DNA from: DATBLE01 sp963837265
GTDB taxonomy: Bacteria; Actinomycetota; Thermoleophilia; Gaiellales; Gaiellaceae
Direction: 5' to 3'
DNA: 64,000 nucleotides
Assembly (NCBI GenBank): GCA_963837265.1
Contig: CAWIMQ010000007.1
Span: 1-64,000, forward strand
The translations under genes were made by a program, and so were the position numbers. The notes under the pieces are model-generated. The model saw nothing but the letters and a program-made list of their open reading frames with translations. It was not told the DNA's origin and ran no database searches. The stretch's first letter is position 1. The number at the start of each line of letters is the position of its first letter. This document shows positions 27,201 to 36,061 of this stretch, one piece after another.

Positions 27201-27451
27201 CCCGCCCGTACCGCGCGCTCCGGATCGTCCTCGTGCGCAACCGGCGCGCCGAATACCGCCATCGCCGCGTCGCCGATGAACTTCTCCACCGTTCCCCCGT
27301 AGCGCTCGAGCTCTGTACGCACCCGCGCCTGGTACCGGTCGAGCTCGGCGGCAACGTCCTCAGGGTCCATCTCCTCGGCGCGCGCCGTGAAGCCGACCAG
27401 GTCGGCGAAGAGGACGGTGACGACCTTTCGCTCGCGCCGAGCCCCGCTCAT
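24278..27451 (-). CDS. Adenylate cyclase/AAA-ATPase/TPR regulator (copy 1)
   Basis: This 1057-residue protein has three parts. The N-terminal class III nucleotide cyclase domain (1-180) has both metal Asp residues (LFADLVGFT and FIGDAAMAVFG), the adenine-selective KFIGD Lys and GDVVNTAARLQ with the transition-state Asn/Arg, so it looks catalytically competent for cAMP. The STAND/AAA-type ATPase (~195-480) has Walker A GVPGIGKSRL and an EDLHWADD box. A long helical TPR-like C-terminus (~500-1050) follows. It is probably a soluble signalling protein with a ligand-regulated NTPase. Its start overlaps the stop of copy 2 by 4 bp. Confidence 0.92.
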   Translation of the reverse strand: MSGARRERKVVTVLFADLVGFTARAEEMDPEDVAAELDRYQARVRTELERYGGTVEKFIGDAAMAVFGAPVAHEDDPERAVRAGLAIREWAREEAVEVRVGINTGEALVTVGARPEAGETMAAGDVVNTAARLQAAASVNGIVVGEQTFRATERAIEYRELEPVEAKGKAHPVSVWEATAARARFAVERVHGAALVGRRREVDLLEGALDRVLAERSSQLVTLVGVPGIGKSRLVLELYEAIERKHELISWRQGRCLPYGDGVTFWALGEMVKAQVGILEGDDAAEAERKVAAAVTDPWVLSHLRPLVGLSGGVEAGGDARDEAFAAWRRYFEELAEERPLVLVFEDLHWADDHLVDFLDHLVDWASGVPLLVVCTARPELLTRRPGWGGGKPNALAVSLSALSDEDTARLLAELLGSVLPAETQVELLARAGGNPLYAEEFARMLRDRGLVAEVPETVQGLIAARLDLLEREQKSLLQDAAVIGKSFWIGAIGALAGLERPALEAGLHALERKEFVRRERSSAIADDSEYAFRHRLVQDVAYGQIPRAERAEKHLLTARWIEQLGRREDHAEMLAHHYLQALELTAAAGGSTTSFSGAARDALTDAGDRALALNAYDTAGRFFGAALDLLPEGDLRAGSLRYRLGRALALVGETDFAVLERARDELLAAGDEEGASDAETLLCVEFWIAGERDAAMEHLGRARRLVDRLPASQAKARVIATASRLLMLAAENEESIRLGEEALAMADRLGLDEIKAAALINVGSSRGALGGEEGLAEIARGVEVARAANAIFDVCRGMGNLAARRWARGELAESMLWREAEREAEQYGQKGFARWFRGVLAPAEYELGDWDAAASRADRFLAEVEAGSPHYLASQCYLSRALIRLGRSDDAGAIADAERAVELARRAKDPQALYPACAAAAHVFMELGERARALPPAEEFLAGIAGGHEIGFADAYLHILSWTLTAAGRGEESALHLERFTRFPWARIGVAFALGDPRGAAEICVEIGALTSEAYCRLAAARAGDLTQLEPALALYRSVGATRYMREGESLLAATA

Positions 27452-30400
27452 GCGATCGCCGCGAGTTGCGACTCGGCCTCGCGAACGTAGCGGGTTGCGC
27501 CGACCGAGCGGTAGAACTCGAGGGCACGGTGGATGTGCTCGCCGCCGGCGCGGAGCCGCGCCTCGGCTTCGTCGGGCTTCGCGCCGGCCCGCCCGAGGAT
27601 CTCCGCCGCCGCGACGAAGTCAGCGGCGACGTACGCTCGGACCGCCTCCGTCCAGCGGGACTCGGGATGGCCGGCGAGCGCGTCCACGAGCTCGCCGCCG
27701 AGGCCGAGGCGAACGGCTGCGCACGCGAACGCCGGCAGGTTGATGACCGCGAACTGCAGGCGGATCCCTTGCCTCAAGGCAGCGAGGAGCTCGTGTGCGA
27801 GCTCGGCGCCTCGCCGGCGTTCCGAGGCGATCGTGAAGACGTGCGCGCAGCCGGCGAGCACGAAGCTCACCGCCTGCACCTCCGCGTTGGCTCGAGCCTC
27901 GATGAGCGCCTGCTCCGCGTCGGCGACAGCACCCGCCAAGTCTCCCCTCGCAAGGCGGAGCTCGGCTCGAACCACGAGGACCTGCCAGGCGACGACATTC
28001 GGCGAGCCGGCCTCGACCCGTGTGAGGAAGTCGTCCGCGTCACGGTTCGCTTCGGCCCACTCGCCCCGGCGGTAGCGGTGATCGACGAGCACGCCCTGAT
28101 ACCAGCGTGTGAGCGCCTCGGAGCCGAGTCGTCCCGCCGCGCGCGCCGCCTCCAGCCGCAGCCCGTGGGCGAGCTCCAGGTCGGCCAGGATCTGATGGGC
28201 CACGGCGACGTTGCTGACGACGCGGGTGATCAGTGTGAGCGCCCCGCTGGCCTCGGCAAGCTCGACGCTCCGCTCGAGGGCCTCGACGCCTCCGGCGTCC
28301 CCTGAAACCACCCGGAGCATTCCCAGCAGGCCGAGCGCATCGCTGAGACCCTCGTCCCACCCGATCTGCTCGGACACCGCGCGCGCCTCCGACGCGAGCT
28401 GCAGTGCCCGCGGCTCGTCGCCGTCGAGGTAGGCGCGCGTGGCCAGGCGCGTAAGCACCCACGCGCGCGACTTCGTCGGCGGCCCCTCACCGAGCAGCGC
28501 TGCCGCCCGCGCTCCGCACTCGTCGGCGAGCGCGCGCCGCCCTTGCATCCAGAAGGACTGCCCGATCAACATCTCTGCCTCGGCGGCGCGGTCGGCGTCC
28601 CCGGCGACGAGTAGCGCGTCCCGCACCTCGGCCAGGCGCTCGACGTCGCCGCCGCCGACGTGCAGGCCGATGGGAACGGCACGCCGGTAGAGCAGCTCGA
28701 CTCGCTCGGGATCGTCCTCGGGCCAGAGGCGCAGGGCGGCGTCGTAGAAGCGCTCCGCTGCCTCGACCGCATAGAGCGCCGCCGCCCGGTCGCCTGCGTC
28801 CCGGAGGGCGAGCCGGGCGGGCTCGACCAGCGTCAACGTGTCGAGGCCGGCCGCCTGGGCGAGCTCCAGCGCCTCGAGGTAGTGGTGGGCAAGCGTTTCG
28901 GCTTGGTCCTCGGGACGGCCGAGCGACTCGATCCACTCCGCGGCGCGACGATGCCTGTCCGCGCGCGCGGCCCGGGGCAGCTGGGCGTAGGCGACGTCGC
29001 GGGCGACCACGTGCAGGAATGCGTACTGGGTCTCGTCTGCGACCGTCGATCGGCGCTCGCGGCGGACGAACTCCCTGCGCTCGAGCCCGTGCAGCCGCTC
29101 CTCCACCGACCGGCGGTCGAGGCCGGAGACGGTTGCCAGCCCTCCCGACCAGAACGTCTTCCCGAGCACCGCTGCGTCCTGGAGCAGCGCCTTCTGCTCT
29201 GGCTCGAGCAGGTCGAGGCGCGCAGCGACGATGCCCTGCACGGTCTCGGGCAGCTCCGCCAGCTCGCCCCGCTCCAACAGGATGCGAGCGTACTGCTCGG
29301 CGTAGAGGGGGTTGCCTCCGGCCCGGAGGAGCAGGGCGGACTGCGTCTCGGCGAGCAGCGGCTGCTCGAGCAGCTCGCCGACCAGGCGTGCGGTGTCCTC
29401 GTCGGAGAGTGGGGAGAGCGAGATCGTCAGCGCGTTCGGCTTGCCGCCACCCCAGGCCGGCCGGCGCTCCAGCAGCTCCGGTCGGGCGGTGCAGACGAGC
29501 AGGATGGCGACGCCACTCGACCAGTCGACGAGGTGGTCGACGAAATCGAGCAGGTTGTCGTCTGCCCAGTGCAGGTCCTCCAGGACGAGTACGAGCGGCC
29601 GCTCGTCGGCGAGCGCCTCGAAGAACTGCCGCCAGGCCGCGAACGCCTCGGCGCGCTGGTCCCCGCCGAGCTCCGGGGCGCCGAGCCCGACAAGCGGGCG
29701 TAGATGCGACTCGAGCCGGTCGTCGCCCGCCGTCTCGTGCAGCTTCCGCTCCACCTCGCCAGCGGCGTCGCTCTCCAGGATCCCAGCCTGGGCCTTGACG
29801 ACTTCGCCCAGCGCCCAGAAGGTCACACCGTCGCCGTACGGGAGGCAGCGCCCCTGCCGCCAGGTGATCACCTCCGGCTCGTCGTCGACGATCCGGAACA
29901 GCTCGTAGACGAGCCGGCTCTTGCCGATCCCCGGGACGCCGACAAGGGTGACGAGCTGAGGCGACCGCTCTCCGCGTGCCCGGTCGAGTGCGCCGGTGAG
30001 GAGCCCGAGCTCCACGCCGCGCCCGACGAGCGCGGCGCCGTGCGGCCGCTCGACGTCGGCCCGCGCGCGCGCCTGAGTCGCCTCCCAGACCGCGATCGTC
30101 TCCGCCTTTCCCTTCGCGCGCACCGGCGCGTGCTCGCGATAGTCGATCGTCTGCCTCGTCGCGCGGTACGTCGTCTCACCGACGAGGATCGCGTTCGCCG
30201 GTGCCGCCGCCTGCAGCCGGGCAGCGGTGTTCACAACGTCGCCGGCCGCCATGCCCTCACCGGCCTCGGGGCGGGCTCCGAGCTTGACGAGCGCCTCTCC
30301 CGTGTTCACCCCGGTCCGGAGCTCGAGCCCCTCTGCGCGCGCCCAGTCGCGCACTGCGAGCGCCCCGCGGACAGCCCGCTCCGGGTCGTCCTCGTGCGCG

Positions 30401-30612
30401 ACGGGCGCCCCGAAGATCGCCATCGCCGCGTCGCCGATGAACTTCTCGACCGTGCCGCCGTACCGCTCCAGCTCGCCCCGGACGTGCGCGTGGTACCGAC
30501 TGAGCTCGGCGTCGACGTCCTCGGGGTCGAGCTGCTCCGCGCGCGACGTGAAGCCGACCAGATCGGCAAACAGCACGGTGACGACCTTCCGCTCCCGGCG
30601 AGCCTCCCCCAC
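27448..30612 (-). CDS. Adenylate cyclase/AAA-ATPase/TPR regulator (copy 2)
   Basis: This 1054-residue paralogue of the downstream gene has the same architecture: cyclase domain with LFADLVGFTSRAE, KFIGDAAMAIFG and GDVVNTAARLQ, then Walker A GVPGIGKSRLV, EDLHWADDN, and TPR-like helices to the end. Both copies keep the residues needed for adenylate cyclase activity. The GTG at 30612 has a TAGACT box 6 nt upstream (30619-30624), so this gene heads the two-gene operon. The tandem pair most likely arose by duplication, with divergence in the C-terminal sensor half. Confidence 0.92.
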   Translation of the reverse strand: MGEARRERKVVTVLFADLVGFTSRAEQLDPEDVDAELSRYHAHVRGELERYGGTVEKFIGDAAMAIFGAPVAHEDDPERAVRGALAVRDWARAEGLELRTGVNTGEALVKLGARPEAGEGMAAGDVVNTAARLQAAAPANAILVGETTYRATRQTIDYREHAPVRAKGKAETIAVWEATQARARADVERPHGAALVGRGVELGLLTGALDRARGERSPQLVTLVGVPGIGKSRLVYELFRIVDDEPEVITWRQGRCLPYGDGVTFWALGEVVKAQAGILESDAAGEVERKLHETAGDDRLESHLRPLVGLGAPELGGDQRAEAFAAWRQFFEALADERPLVLVLEDLHWADDNLLDFVDHLVDWSSGVAILLVCTARPELLERRPAWGGGKPNALTISLSPLSDEDTARLVGELLEQPLLAETQSALLLRAGGNPLYAEQYARILLERGELAELPETVQGIVAARLDLLEPEQKALLQDAAVLGKTFWSGGLATVSGLDRRSVEERLHGLERREFVRRERRSTVADETQYAFLHVVARDVAYAQLPRAARADRHRRAAEWIESLGRPEDQAETLAHHYLEALELAQAAGLDTLTLVEPARLALRDAGDRAAALYAVEAAERFYDAALRLWPEDDPERVELLYRRAVPIGLHVGGGDVERLAEVRDALLVAGDADRAAEAEMLIGQSFWMQGRRALADECGARAAALLGEGPPTKSRAWVLTRLATRAYLDGDEPRALQLASEARAVSEQIGWDEGLSDALGLLGMLRVVSGDAGGVEALERSVELAEASGALTLITRVVSNVAVAHQILADLELAHGLRLEAARAAGRLGSEALTRWYQGVLVDHRYRRGEWAEANRDADDFLTRVEAGSPNVVAWQVLVVRAELRLARGDLAGAVADAEQALIEARANAEVQAVSFVLAGCAHVFTIASERRRGAELAHELLAALRQGIRLQFAVINLPAFACAAVRLGLGGELVDALAGHPESRWTEAVRAYVAADFVAAAEILGRAGAKPDEAEARLRAGGEHIHRALEFYRSVGATRYVREAESQLAAIA

Positions 30613-30621
30613 GCGCTGAGT

Positions 30622-31560
30622 CTACGGCCCGGTCCGCGCGCCCGCTACGGCCGGGCCGCGGATGTCGAGCTTCTTCGCGAGCCAGTCGAGCACGTCGCTG
30701 TACGCGGCCGCCGTGAGCGTGTGGCCGGCGTCGTACCAGCGCAGAGGCGTGCCTTTCGGGGCAGCGCGGGCGAGGGCGAGGAGCGCGGAGCGGGGAACGA
30801 CGGCGTCGGTGCGGCCGTCCTCGAGCACGATCGCTCCCGGACGGCCGCGTGCGATCCAGCGCAACGGGTCGATCGGGGCGAGCGCGCGCCGGACGGCAGG
30901 GCGGAGCGCCTTCGGGGCCTGGGCGGCGTACGCGGCGACGGGGGTCGCGCCACCCGACATCAGCCCGAAGAAGCGGATCCGCGGCTCGGCGCCGGCGAGG
31001 ATCGCCCCGATCCTCGCGCCGAGGCTCCAGCCGACGTAGCCGATCCGACCTGCGTCGACCTGGGGCAGCGTCCGGAGGAGGTCGACGGCCCGCCGGACGG
31101 CGACCACGTCGGAGACGGTCAGGCGCCGGTCGCGGGCGAGCGACTGCGCCGCGGTCAGGTTGCCCGGTGCGGGGCCGGCGGCGCTCGACGGCGCCGTGAT
31201 CGTCAGCCCGACCGCCCGGCGGCCGGCGAGCCAGGTGGCGGGGACCACGAGGTCGTCGCGCGCGCCCCCCGACCCGTGCACGTAGATCACCGCCGCGAGC
31301 CGCTTCCCGGCGGGCGGGAGCGCCAGGTAGCCGACGACGCGGCCGGCGCCCGGGACCGCGTAGGACACGTCGTGGACTGCGATCGGGTACGCGGTGCCGT
31401 TGACGCGGCCGTGATCCTCGAACGCGAGCGGCCGGGATGCGTCGTACGCGAACGGAGTGCCTGAGCCGGCCGCCGCCGGCTGCTGCCGCGATCCGCCGCA
31501 CCCGGCGACGGCCAGCGCGGCCGCCGCCGCTACCGCAGCCGCTCGACCGGGTAGCCCCAT
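30622..31560 (-). CDS. Predicted lipoprotein alpha/beta hydrolase (dienelactone-hydrolase-like)
   Basis: This 312-residue protein has a lipoprotein signal peptide ending in the lipobox LAVAGC (Cys ~21) and an alpha/beta-hydrolase core. It has the oxyanion YVHGSGG motif (~93-99), the nucleophile elbow GWSLGAR (Ser ~178), an Asp near DGRTDAVVP (~253) and the catalytic His in DAGHTL (~278). It is probably an extracytoplasmic esterase or hydrolase of unknown substrate. The start overlaps the 3' end of the threonine ammonia-lyase gene by 31 bp, so it is at the end of that operon. Confidence 0.85.
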   Translation of the reverse strand: MGLPGRAAAVAAAAALAVAGCGGSRQQPAAAGSGTPFAYDASRPLAFEDHGRVNGTAYPIAVHDVSYAVPGAGRVVGYLALPPAGKRLAAVIYVHGSGGARDDLVVPATWLAGRRAVGLTITAPSSAAGPAPGNLTAAQSLARDRRLTVSDVVAVRRAVDLLRTLPQVDAGRIGYVGWSLGARIGAILAGAEPRIRFFGLMSGGATPVAAYAAQAPKALRPAVRRALAPIDPLRWIARGRPGAIVLEDGRTDAVVPRSALLALARAAPKGTPLRWYDAGHTLTAAAYSDVLDWLAKKLDIRGPAVAGARTGP

Positions 31561-32693
31561 CCCCGCATCTCCGTGATCAGCGCCTCGCAGTGCTGCTCGT
31601 CGCGCGTGAGCAGCGTGAGCTCGATCCCAGTGGCGCCGACGGGAATCTCCACGCCCTCGCGCCGGTGCGTGACCGACAGGACGTTCACCCGCTCACGGGC
31701 GACGAGCTGGAGCAGCTTCAGGAGCTCTCCGGGCCGGTCGGGTACCCAGGTGCGGACGACGAGGTGGCGGCCGCCGAGCGTCAGCCCGTACCGCATCACC
31801 GTGATCAGCGTGCTCGCGTCCACGTTCCCGCCGGAGAGCACGACCACGACCGGGCCGCTGCCGGCGATCTTGCTCTCCAGCAGAGCGGCAATCCCGACCG
31901 CTCCCGCGCCCTCGACTACGAGCTTCGTCCGCTCCAGCACGAGCACGAGCGCCTGCGCGATGTCCTCGCCCGAGACCTCGACGATCTCGTCGAGCACCGT
32001 CTCCAGGAGCGGCGCGGTCAGCTCGCCGGGCTGCTTGACGGCGATCCCGTCCGCGAGCGCGAAGCCGTCCTCGGCCGCGCGCACGCCGACGATCCTCACC
32101 CCGGGGCGGACGGCCCGGAGCGCGACGCCGATGCCGGCGGCGAGGCCGCCGCCGCCGACGGGAACGAGCACCGTCTCCGCCTCCACGACCTGCTCGGCCA
32201 GCTCGAGCCCGACCGTTCCCTGGCCGGCGACGACGGCCCCGTCCTCGTAAGGATGGACGAACGTCGCCCCGGTCTCCCCCACCCGGCGCCGCGCTGCAGC
32301 CACCGCCTCCTCGAGGCCCTCTCCCGCCATCACCACGTCGGCCCCGTAGCTCCTCGTCGCTTCCACCTTCGCCATCGCCGCGTCCTGCGGGACGAAGATC
32401 GTCGCCCGCACGCCGGCCTCCCGCGCCGCCCACGCGACCGCCTGGGCATGGTTGCCGGCGCTGGCGGCGACCACACCGGCGGCCCGGGCCGCCTCGTCGA
32501 GACCTGCCACCTTGTTGACCGCTCCGCGGATCTTGAACGAGCCGGTTCGCTGGAGGTTCTCGGCCTTCAGATGCACCTCGCGGCCGGCGAGCAGCGAGAA
32601 CGTCTCCGACCGGAAGACCGGCGTGACACGGGCGACGCCCGCGAGCCGCTCGCGGGCCCGCTCGATCTCAGCCGGCCGGAGCGTCGTCGCCAT
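31530..32693 (-). CDS. ilvA: Threonine ammonia-lyase (threonine dehydratase)
   Basis: This 387-residue PLP enzyme deaminates threonine to 2-oxobutyrate for isoleucine synthesis or catabolism. It has the PLP Lys in TGSFKIRGAV (~52), SAGNHAQAVAWAA, the phosphate-binding GGGGLAAG (~174-181) and a C-terminal ACT-like domain (~310-387). That length (short ACT form) fits the catabolic/biosynthetic single-ACT type. It overlaps the end of meaB by 26 bp and the hydrolase by 31 bp, forming one dense operon. Confidence 0.94.
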   Translation of the reverse strand: MATTLRPAEIERARERLAGVARVTPVFRSETFSLLAGREVHLKAENLQRTGSFKIRGAVNKVAGLDEAARAAGVVAASAGNHAQAVAWAAREAGVRATIFVPQDAAMAKVEATRSYGADVVMAGEGLEEAVAAARRRVGETGATFVHPYEDGAVVAGQGTVGLELAEQVVEAETVLVPVGGGGLAAGIGVALRAVRPGVRIVGVRAAEDGFALADGIAVKQPGELTAPLLETVLDEIVEVSGEDIAQALVLVLERTKLVVEGAGAVGIAALLESKIAGSGPVVVVLSGGNVDASTLITVMRYGLTLGGRHLVVRTWVPDRPGELLKLLQLVARERVNVLSVTHRREGVEIPVGATGIELTLLTRDEQHCEALITEMRGWGYPVERLR

Positions 32694-33660
32694 CCGTGGG
32701 GAACACCTTGGCCATGATCGCGGTCGCCGCCGTGAGCGGGTCGACCTCCCGGGACTCGACCCGGTCGAGCAGCCGCCGGAGCTCGGGATCCGCCTCGGCG
32801 GCCTGCCGCAGCCGCGCCCGCAGGCGGGCGGAAGCGACCGCGAACACCTCGCCGGCGAGGTTCCGACGGCGGCGCTCCTCGAGACGCCCGCCGCCTTCGA
32901 TGAAGGCGCGGTGCTCCTCGATCGATTCCCAGAGCCGCGGGACGTTCTCTCCGCGATGGGCCTCGGTGAGGACGATCGGGACCTTCCACTCGCGCTCGCG
33001 GTCGAGCGAGAGCACCGAGCGCACCTCGTTCAGCATCGTCTTCGCCGCCGGGTGGTCGAGCTTGTTGATCGCGATCACGTCGGGGATCTCCATGATCCCC
33101 GCCTTCAGCGCCTGGATCGAGTCGCCGGAGCCGGGCATGAGCACGAGCACGACCGTGTCGGCGACGCCGACCACCTCGACCTCGCTCTGGCCGGTGCCCA
33201 CGGTCTCGAGAAAGATCAGATCCTTCCCGGCGGCGTCGAGGATCAGGAACGCCTGGAGGGTCGTCTCGGCAAGCCCGCCCAGGTGGCCGCGCGTGCCCAT
33301 CGAGCGGATGAACACGCCCGGGTCGAGAAAGTGGTCGGCGAGCCGGATCCGGTCTCCGAGCAGGGCCCCCTGGGAGAACGGGCTCGACGGATCGACGGAG
33401 ACGACGCCGGCCGTGCGCTCGAGCGGGCGGACGTGCCGGAGCAGTGCGCCGATCAGGCTCGACTTGCCCACGCCGGGCGGACCGGTGACGCCGATCGCGT
33501 ACGCGCGACCGGTGTGCGGGTAGAGGTCGCGGACGAGCTCGCGCGCGAGCGGGTCGCCGTTCTCGACGAGCGTGATCGCCCGCGCGAGCGCCCGCCGATC
33601 GCCGGAGCGAACCCCGGCGAGCAGCGTCTCCCGCGTCCAGGCCCGGCGTGCGGCCGTCAC
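32668..33660 (-). CDS. meaB: MeaB/ArgK-type GTPase (methylmalonyl-CoA mutase chaperone family)
   Basis: This 330-residue G3E GTPase has Walker A GPPGVGKSSL (~59-68), the switch motif FLETVGTGQSEVEV, NKLD for guanine specificity (~195-198) and a C-terminal dimerisation arm. MeaB proteins protect and load B12 mutases; no mutase gene is in this window, so its partner is elsewhere. The GTG at 33660 overlaps the MFS stop by 4 bp (GTGA), and its 3' end overlaps ilvA. Co-transcription with the exporter upstream is likely. Confidence 0.93.
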   Translation of the reverse strand: MTAARRAWTRETLLAGVRSGDRRALARAITLVENGDPLARELVRDLYPHTGRAYAIGVTGPPGVGKSSLIGALLRHVRPLERTAGVVSVDPSSPFSQGALLGDRIRLADHFLDPGVFIRSMGTRGHLGGLAETTLQAFLILDAAGKDLIFLETVGTGQSEVEVVGVADTVVLVLMPGSGDSIQALKAGIMEIPDVIAINKLDHPAAKTMLNEVRSVLSLDREREWKVPIVLTEAHRGENVPRLWESIEEHRAFIEGGGRLEERRRRNLAGEVFAVASARLRARLRQAAEADPELRRLLDRVESREVDPLTAATAIMAKVFPTDGDDAPAG

Positions 33661-34889
33661 GACGGCAGCGGCTCGACCACGGAATCAGGCACGCGGCGGA
33701 GCATCGAGTAGCCGGCGAGAGCGGCGACGAAGGCGATCCCGCCCGCGATTCCCCACACCCAGCGCGCGCCCAGCGCGTTCAGGAGCAGGCCTGCGGCCAC
33801 CATCGCGAGCCCGAGGACGGCGAAGTTCGTGCCCATGATCAGCGTGAAGGCGCGGCCCCGGACGCTGTCCGGGGTGCTGCGCTGCACGAGCAGCGTGTTG
33901 CAGAGGAGCGCGGTCGCGTTTCCGATCCCGTTCAGCACCACCCACCAGACCGCGACCCAGACGTTCGGCGAGGAGGCCGCGGCCACGTCGGCGATGCCCA
34001 TCAGCCCGATCGAGGTGCCGTACAGGGTGGTCATGCGCCGCCGCTCGAGCCACAGCGGGGCGGAGAGGGCGCCGATCACGGCTCCGAGGCCGTTGGCGGC
34101 CCACAGGAGCCCGAAGCCGAAGTCGCCGGCGTTGAACGAGACCTTCGCGAGCGCGACCTCGGACACGTTCTGGTACGCGAACGTGATCATCACCAGGTTC
34201 CACGACAGGAGCACGGTGACGAGCGCGCGGGACCCGCGGACGATCCTGATCCCGTCGGCGACGTCGCGCCAGTGGCCGCGGCTCTCGACGTGGCCCAGCT
34301 GGAGCAGCCCGCCCGAGATCCGGAGGAGGAAGACGGCGGAGACCAGGAAGCTGCCGGCGTTGATCGCGTAGGCCGGATGGGGGCCGGCGGCCGCGACGAG
34401 CAGGCCGCCGAGGACCGTGCCGAGCGTGATCGTCAGCTGCTCGGCGATCCTGAGCAGGGAGTTGGCGCGGGGCAGGCCCTCCTCCTCGACGAGGTTTGGC
34501 AGGCCGGCGTACGCGGCGGGGCGGGCGAAGCCCGTCGCGATCCCGGCCACGAGCGCGAGCGCCACGATCTGGCCCGCCCCGGTCGTGAACGCCAGCGCGA
34601 CAAACACCGCGATCCGGACGACGTCCGCGCCGACAAGCAGGGCCTTGCGCGAGAACCGGTCGACGAGCGGGCCGAGCACGAGGCCGATCGCCACCGCGGG
34701 CAGGAAGTCGGCGATCAGCAGCCCGCTGACCCAGACGCCGGAGTGCGTCCGGTCCCAGACGTCCACGCTGAGCGCGACGACGGCCAGGAACGTCCCCAGG
34801 CCGGAGACCAGGTACGAGGCGAGGAGGAACCGGAAGCTTGGGGACGAGCGAAGCAGATCCCGCTGGCGGGCGAGTAACGGCGACAGCAT
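33657..34889 (-). CDS. MFS transporter (MFS_3/EntS-like)
   Basis: This 410-residue polytopic membrane protein has about 12 helices and an N-terminal MFS motif (VLGPLVDRFSRKALLVG, ~68-84). The layout of helices and PAAYAGLPNLV resembles the EntS/MFS_3 exporters. The substrate is unknown. The ATG at 34889 is chosen over any fused upstream frame because it has a TAACGT box 8 nt upstream (34898-34903) that overlaps the stop of hisC, giving the gene its own promoter. Confidence 0.88.
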   Translation of the reverse strand: MLSPLLARQRDLLRSSPSFRFLLASYLVSGLGTFLAVVALSVDVWDRTHSGVWVSGLLIADFLPAVAIGLVLGPLVDRFSRKALLVGADVVRIAVFVALAFTTGAGQIVALALVAGIATGFARPAAYAGLPNLVEEEGLPRANSLLRIAEQLTITLGTVLGGLLVAAAGPHPAYAINAGSFLVSAVFLLRISGGLLQLGHVESRGHWRDVADGIRIVRGSRALVTVLLSWNLVMITFAYQNVSEVALAKVSFNAGDFGFGLLWAANGLGAVIGALSAPLWLERRRMTTLYGTSIGLMGIADVAAASSPNVWVAVWWVVLNGIGNATALLCNTLLVQRSTPDSVRGRAFTLIMGTNFAVLGLAMVAAGLLLNALGARWVWGIAGGIAFVAALAGYSMLRRVPDSVVEPLPS

Positions 34890-34900
34890 GGAAGCCGACG

Positions 34901-36028
34901 TTAACGCGTGAGCGCGGAGCGCACGCGGAGGAGCGCCCGCGCGAGGAGCTCGTGCTCGTCCGGCGTTCCGGTGGTGACGCGGATCGCGGTCGGCGCCCCG
35001 AAGCCGTGCAGGGGACGGACGATCACGCCCTCGGCCAGGAGCGCCTCGAACACCGGTCGCGCGTCGGCGCCGACCTCGGCGTACAGGAAGTTGGCCACCG
35101 CCGGGCCGGCGACCTCGAAGTGCCGGGCGAGGATCCCACGGAGCTGCTCCCGCGCCTCCGCGTTCAGCCCGCGCCTGCGCGCAACCTCTTCCGGGGCGTC
35201 GAGGCTGGCGAGCGCCGCCTCCTGCGCGGGCGTGCTGACGTCGAACGCCCGCCTCACCTTGCCGACAGCCGCGACGACGGCGGGCTCGGCGACCATGTAG
35301 CCGACGCGCAGCCCGGCGAGCCCGTAGATCTTCGAGAACGTCCGGAGAACGCCGATCGGGCGTCCGGCCCTGAAGAGCTCCTCGATCGCGTCGGGGTAAC
35401 CGGGGTCGTCGACGTACTCGCGGTAGGCCTGGTCGACCACGACGAGCACGTGGGCGGGAACGGCGTCGAGGAACGCCTCGAGCTCGTGGCGGGTGTTCGA
35501 CGTCCCGGTCGGGTTGTTGGGGTGGCAGACGTACGCGAGCTTCGTCCGCGGGCCGATCGCGTCGAGCATCGCGTCGAGGTCGTAGCGGTGGGCGCGGAGC
35601 GGGACCTGCACGGGGACCGCTCCCTGCTTGACGGCGTCGATCACGTAGCTCGGGAAGGAGGGCCAGCCGCAGACGACCTCGTCGCCGGGGGCGAGCGCCG
35701 CCTGGGAGAGGCAGTCGACGATTCCGTCCGCTCCTGCCCCGACCGCGACCTCCTCGAAGCGCACGCCGAGCCGCTCCGCGAGTGCCTCGCGCAGCCGCCA
35801 CGCGCCGCCGTCCGGGTAGCGGTTCAGCTCCGGAAGGCTCCGGGCGAGCGCCTCCAGCGCAGCCGGGAACGGCCCGAACGGCCCCTCGTTGGACGCGAGC
35901 TTGACGCAGCGGGCGAGCCCGAGCTCGCGCTGGACCTCCTCGACCGGCTTGCCGGGCTCGTACGGGACGAGGCCCTGGACGGACGGGCGGAAGAAGCTGT
36001 CGGCGACCCGGTGAACGGACGAGGCCAC
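34901..36028 (-). CDS. hisC: Histidinol-phosphate aminotransferase family protein
   Basis: This 375-residue fold-type I PLP aminotransferase has N-terminal LASNEGPFGPFP and NRYPDGG, the PLP-binding HPNNPTGT segment, DQAYREYV and the Schiff-base Lys in TFSKIYGLAGLRVGY (~232). Length and motifs match HisC (imidazole-acetol phosphate plus glutamate, histidine synthesis) or a close aromatic aminotransferase. No other his gene is nearby, so the in vivo substrate is not certain. The GTG at 36028 has a TAGAGT box 6 nt upstream (36035-36040). It is divergent from the LON-domain gene. Confidence 0.85.
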   Translation of the reverse strand: MASSVHRVADSFFRPSVQGLVPYEPGKPVEEVQRELGLARCVKLASNEGPFGPFPAALEALARSLPELNRYPDGGAWRLREALAERLGVRFEEVAVGAGADGIVDCLSQAALAPGDEVVCGWPSFPSYVIDAVKQGAVPVQVPLRAHRYDLDAMLDAIGPRTKLAYVCHPNNPTGTSNTRHELEAFLDAVPAHVLVVVDQAYREYVDDPGYPDAIEELFRAGRPIGVLRTFSKIYGLAGLRVGYMVAEPAVVAAVGKVRRAFDVSTPAQEAALASLDAPEEVARRRGLNAEAREQLRGILARHFEVAGPAVANFLYAEVGADARPVFEALLAEGVIVRPLHGFGAPTAIRVTTGTPDEHELLARALLRVRSALTR

Positions 36029-36061
36029 GCACGGACTCTAGCCCGCCCTTAGGCTTCCGGC

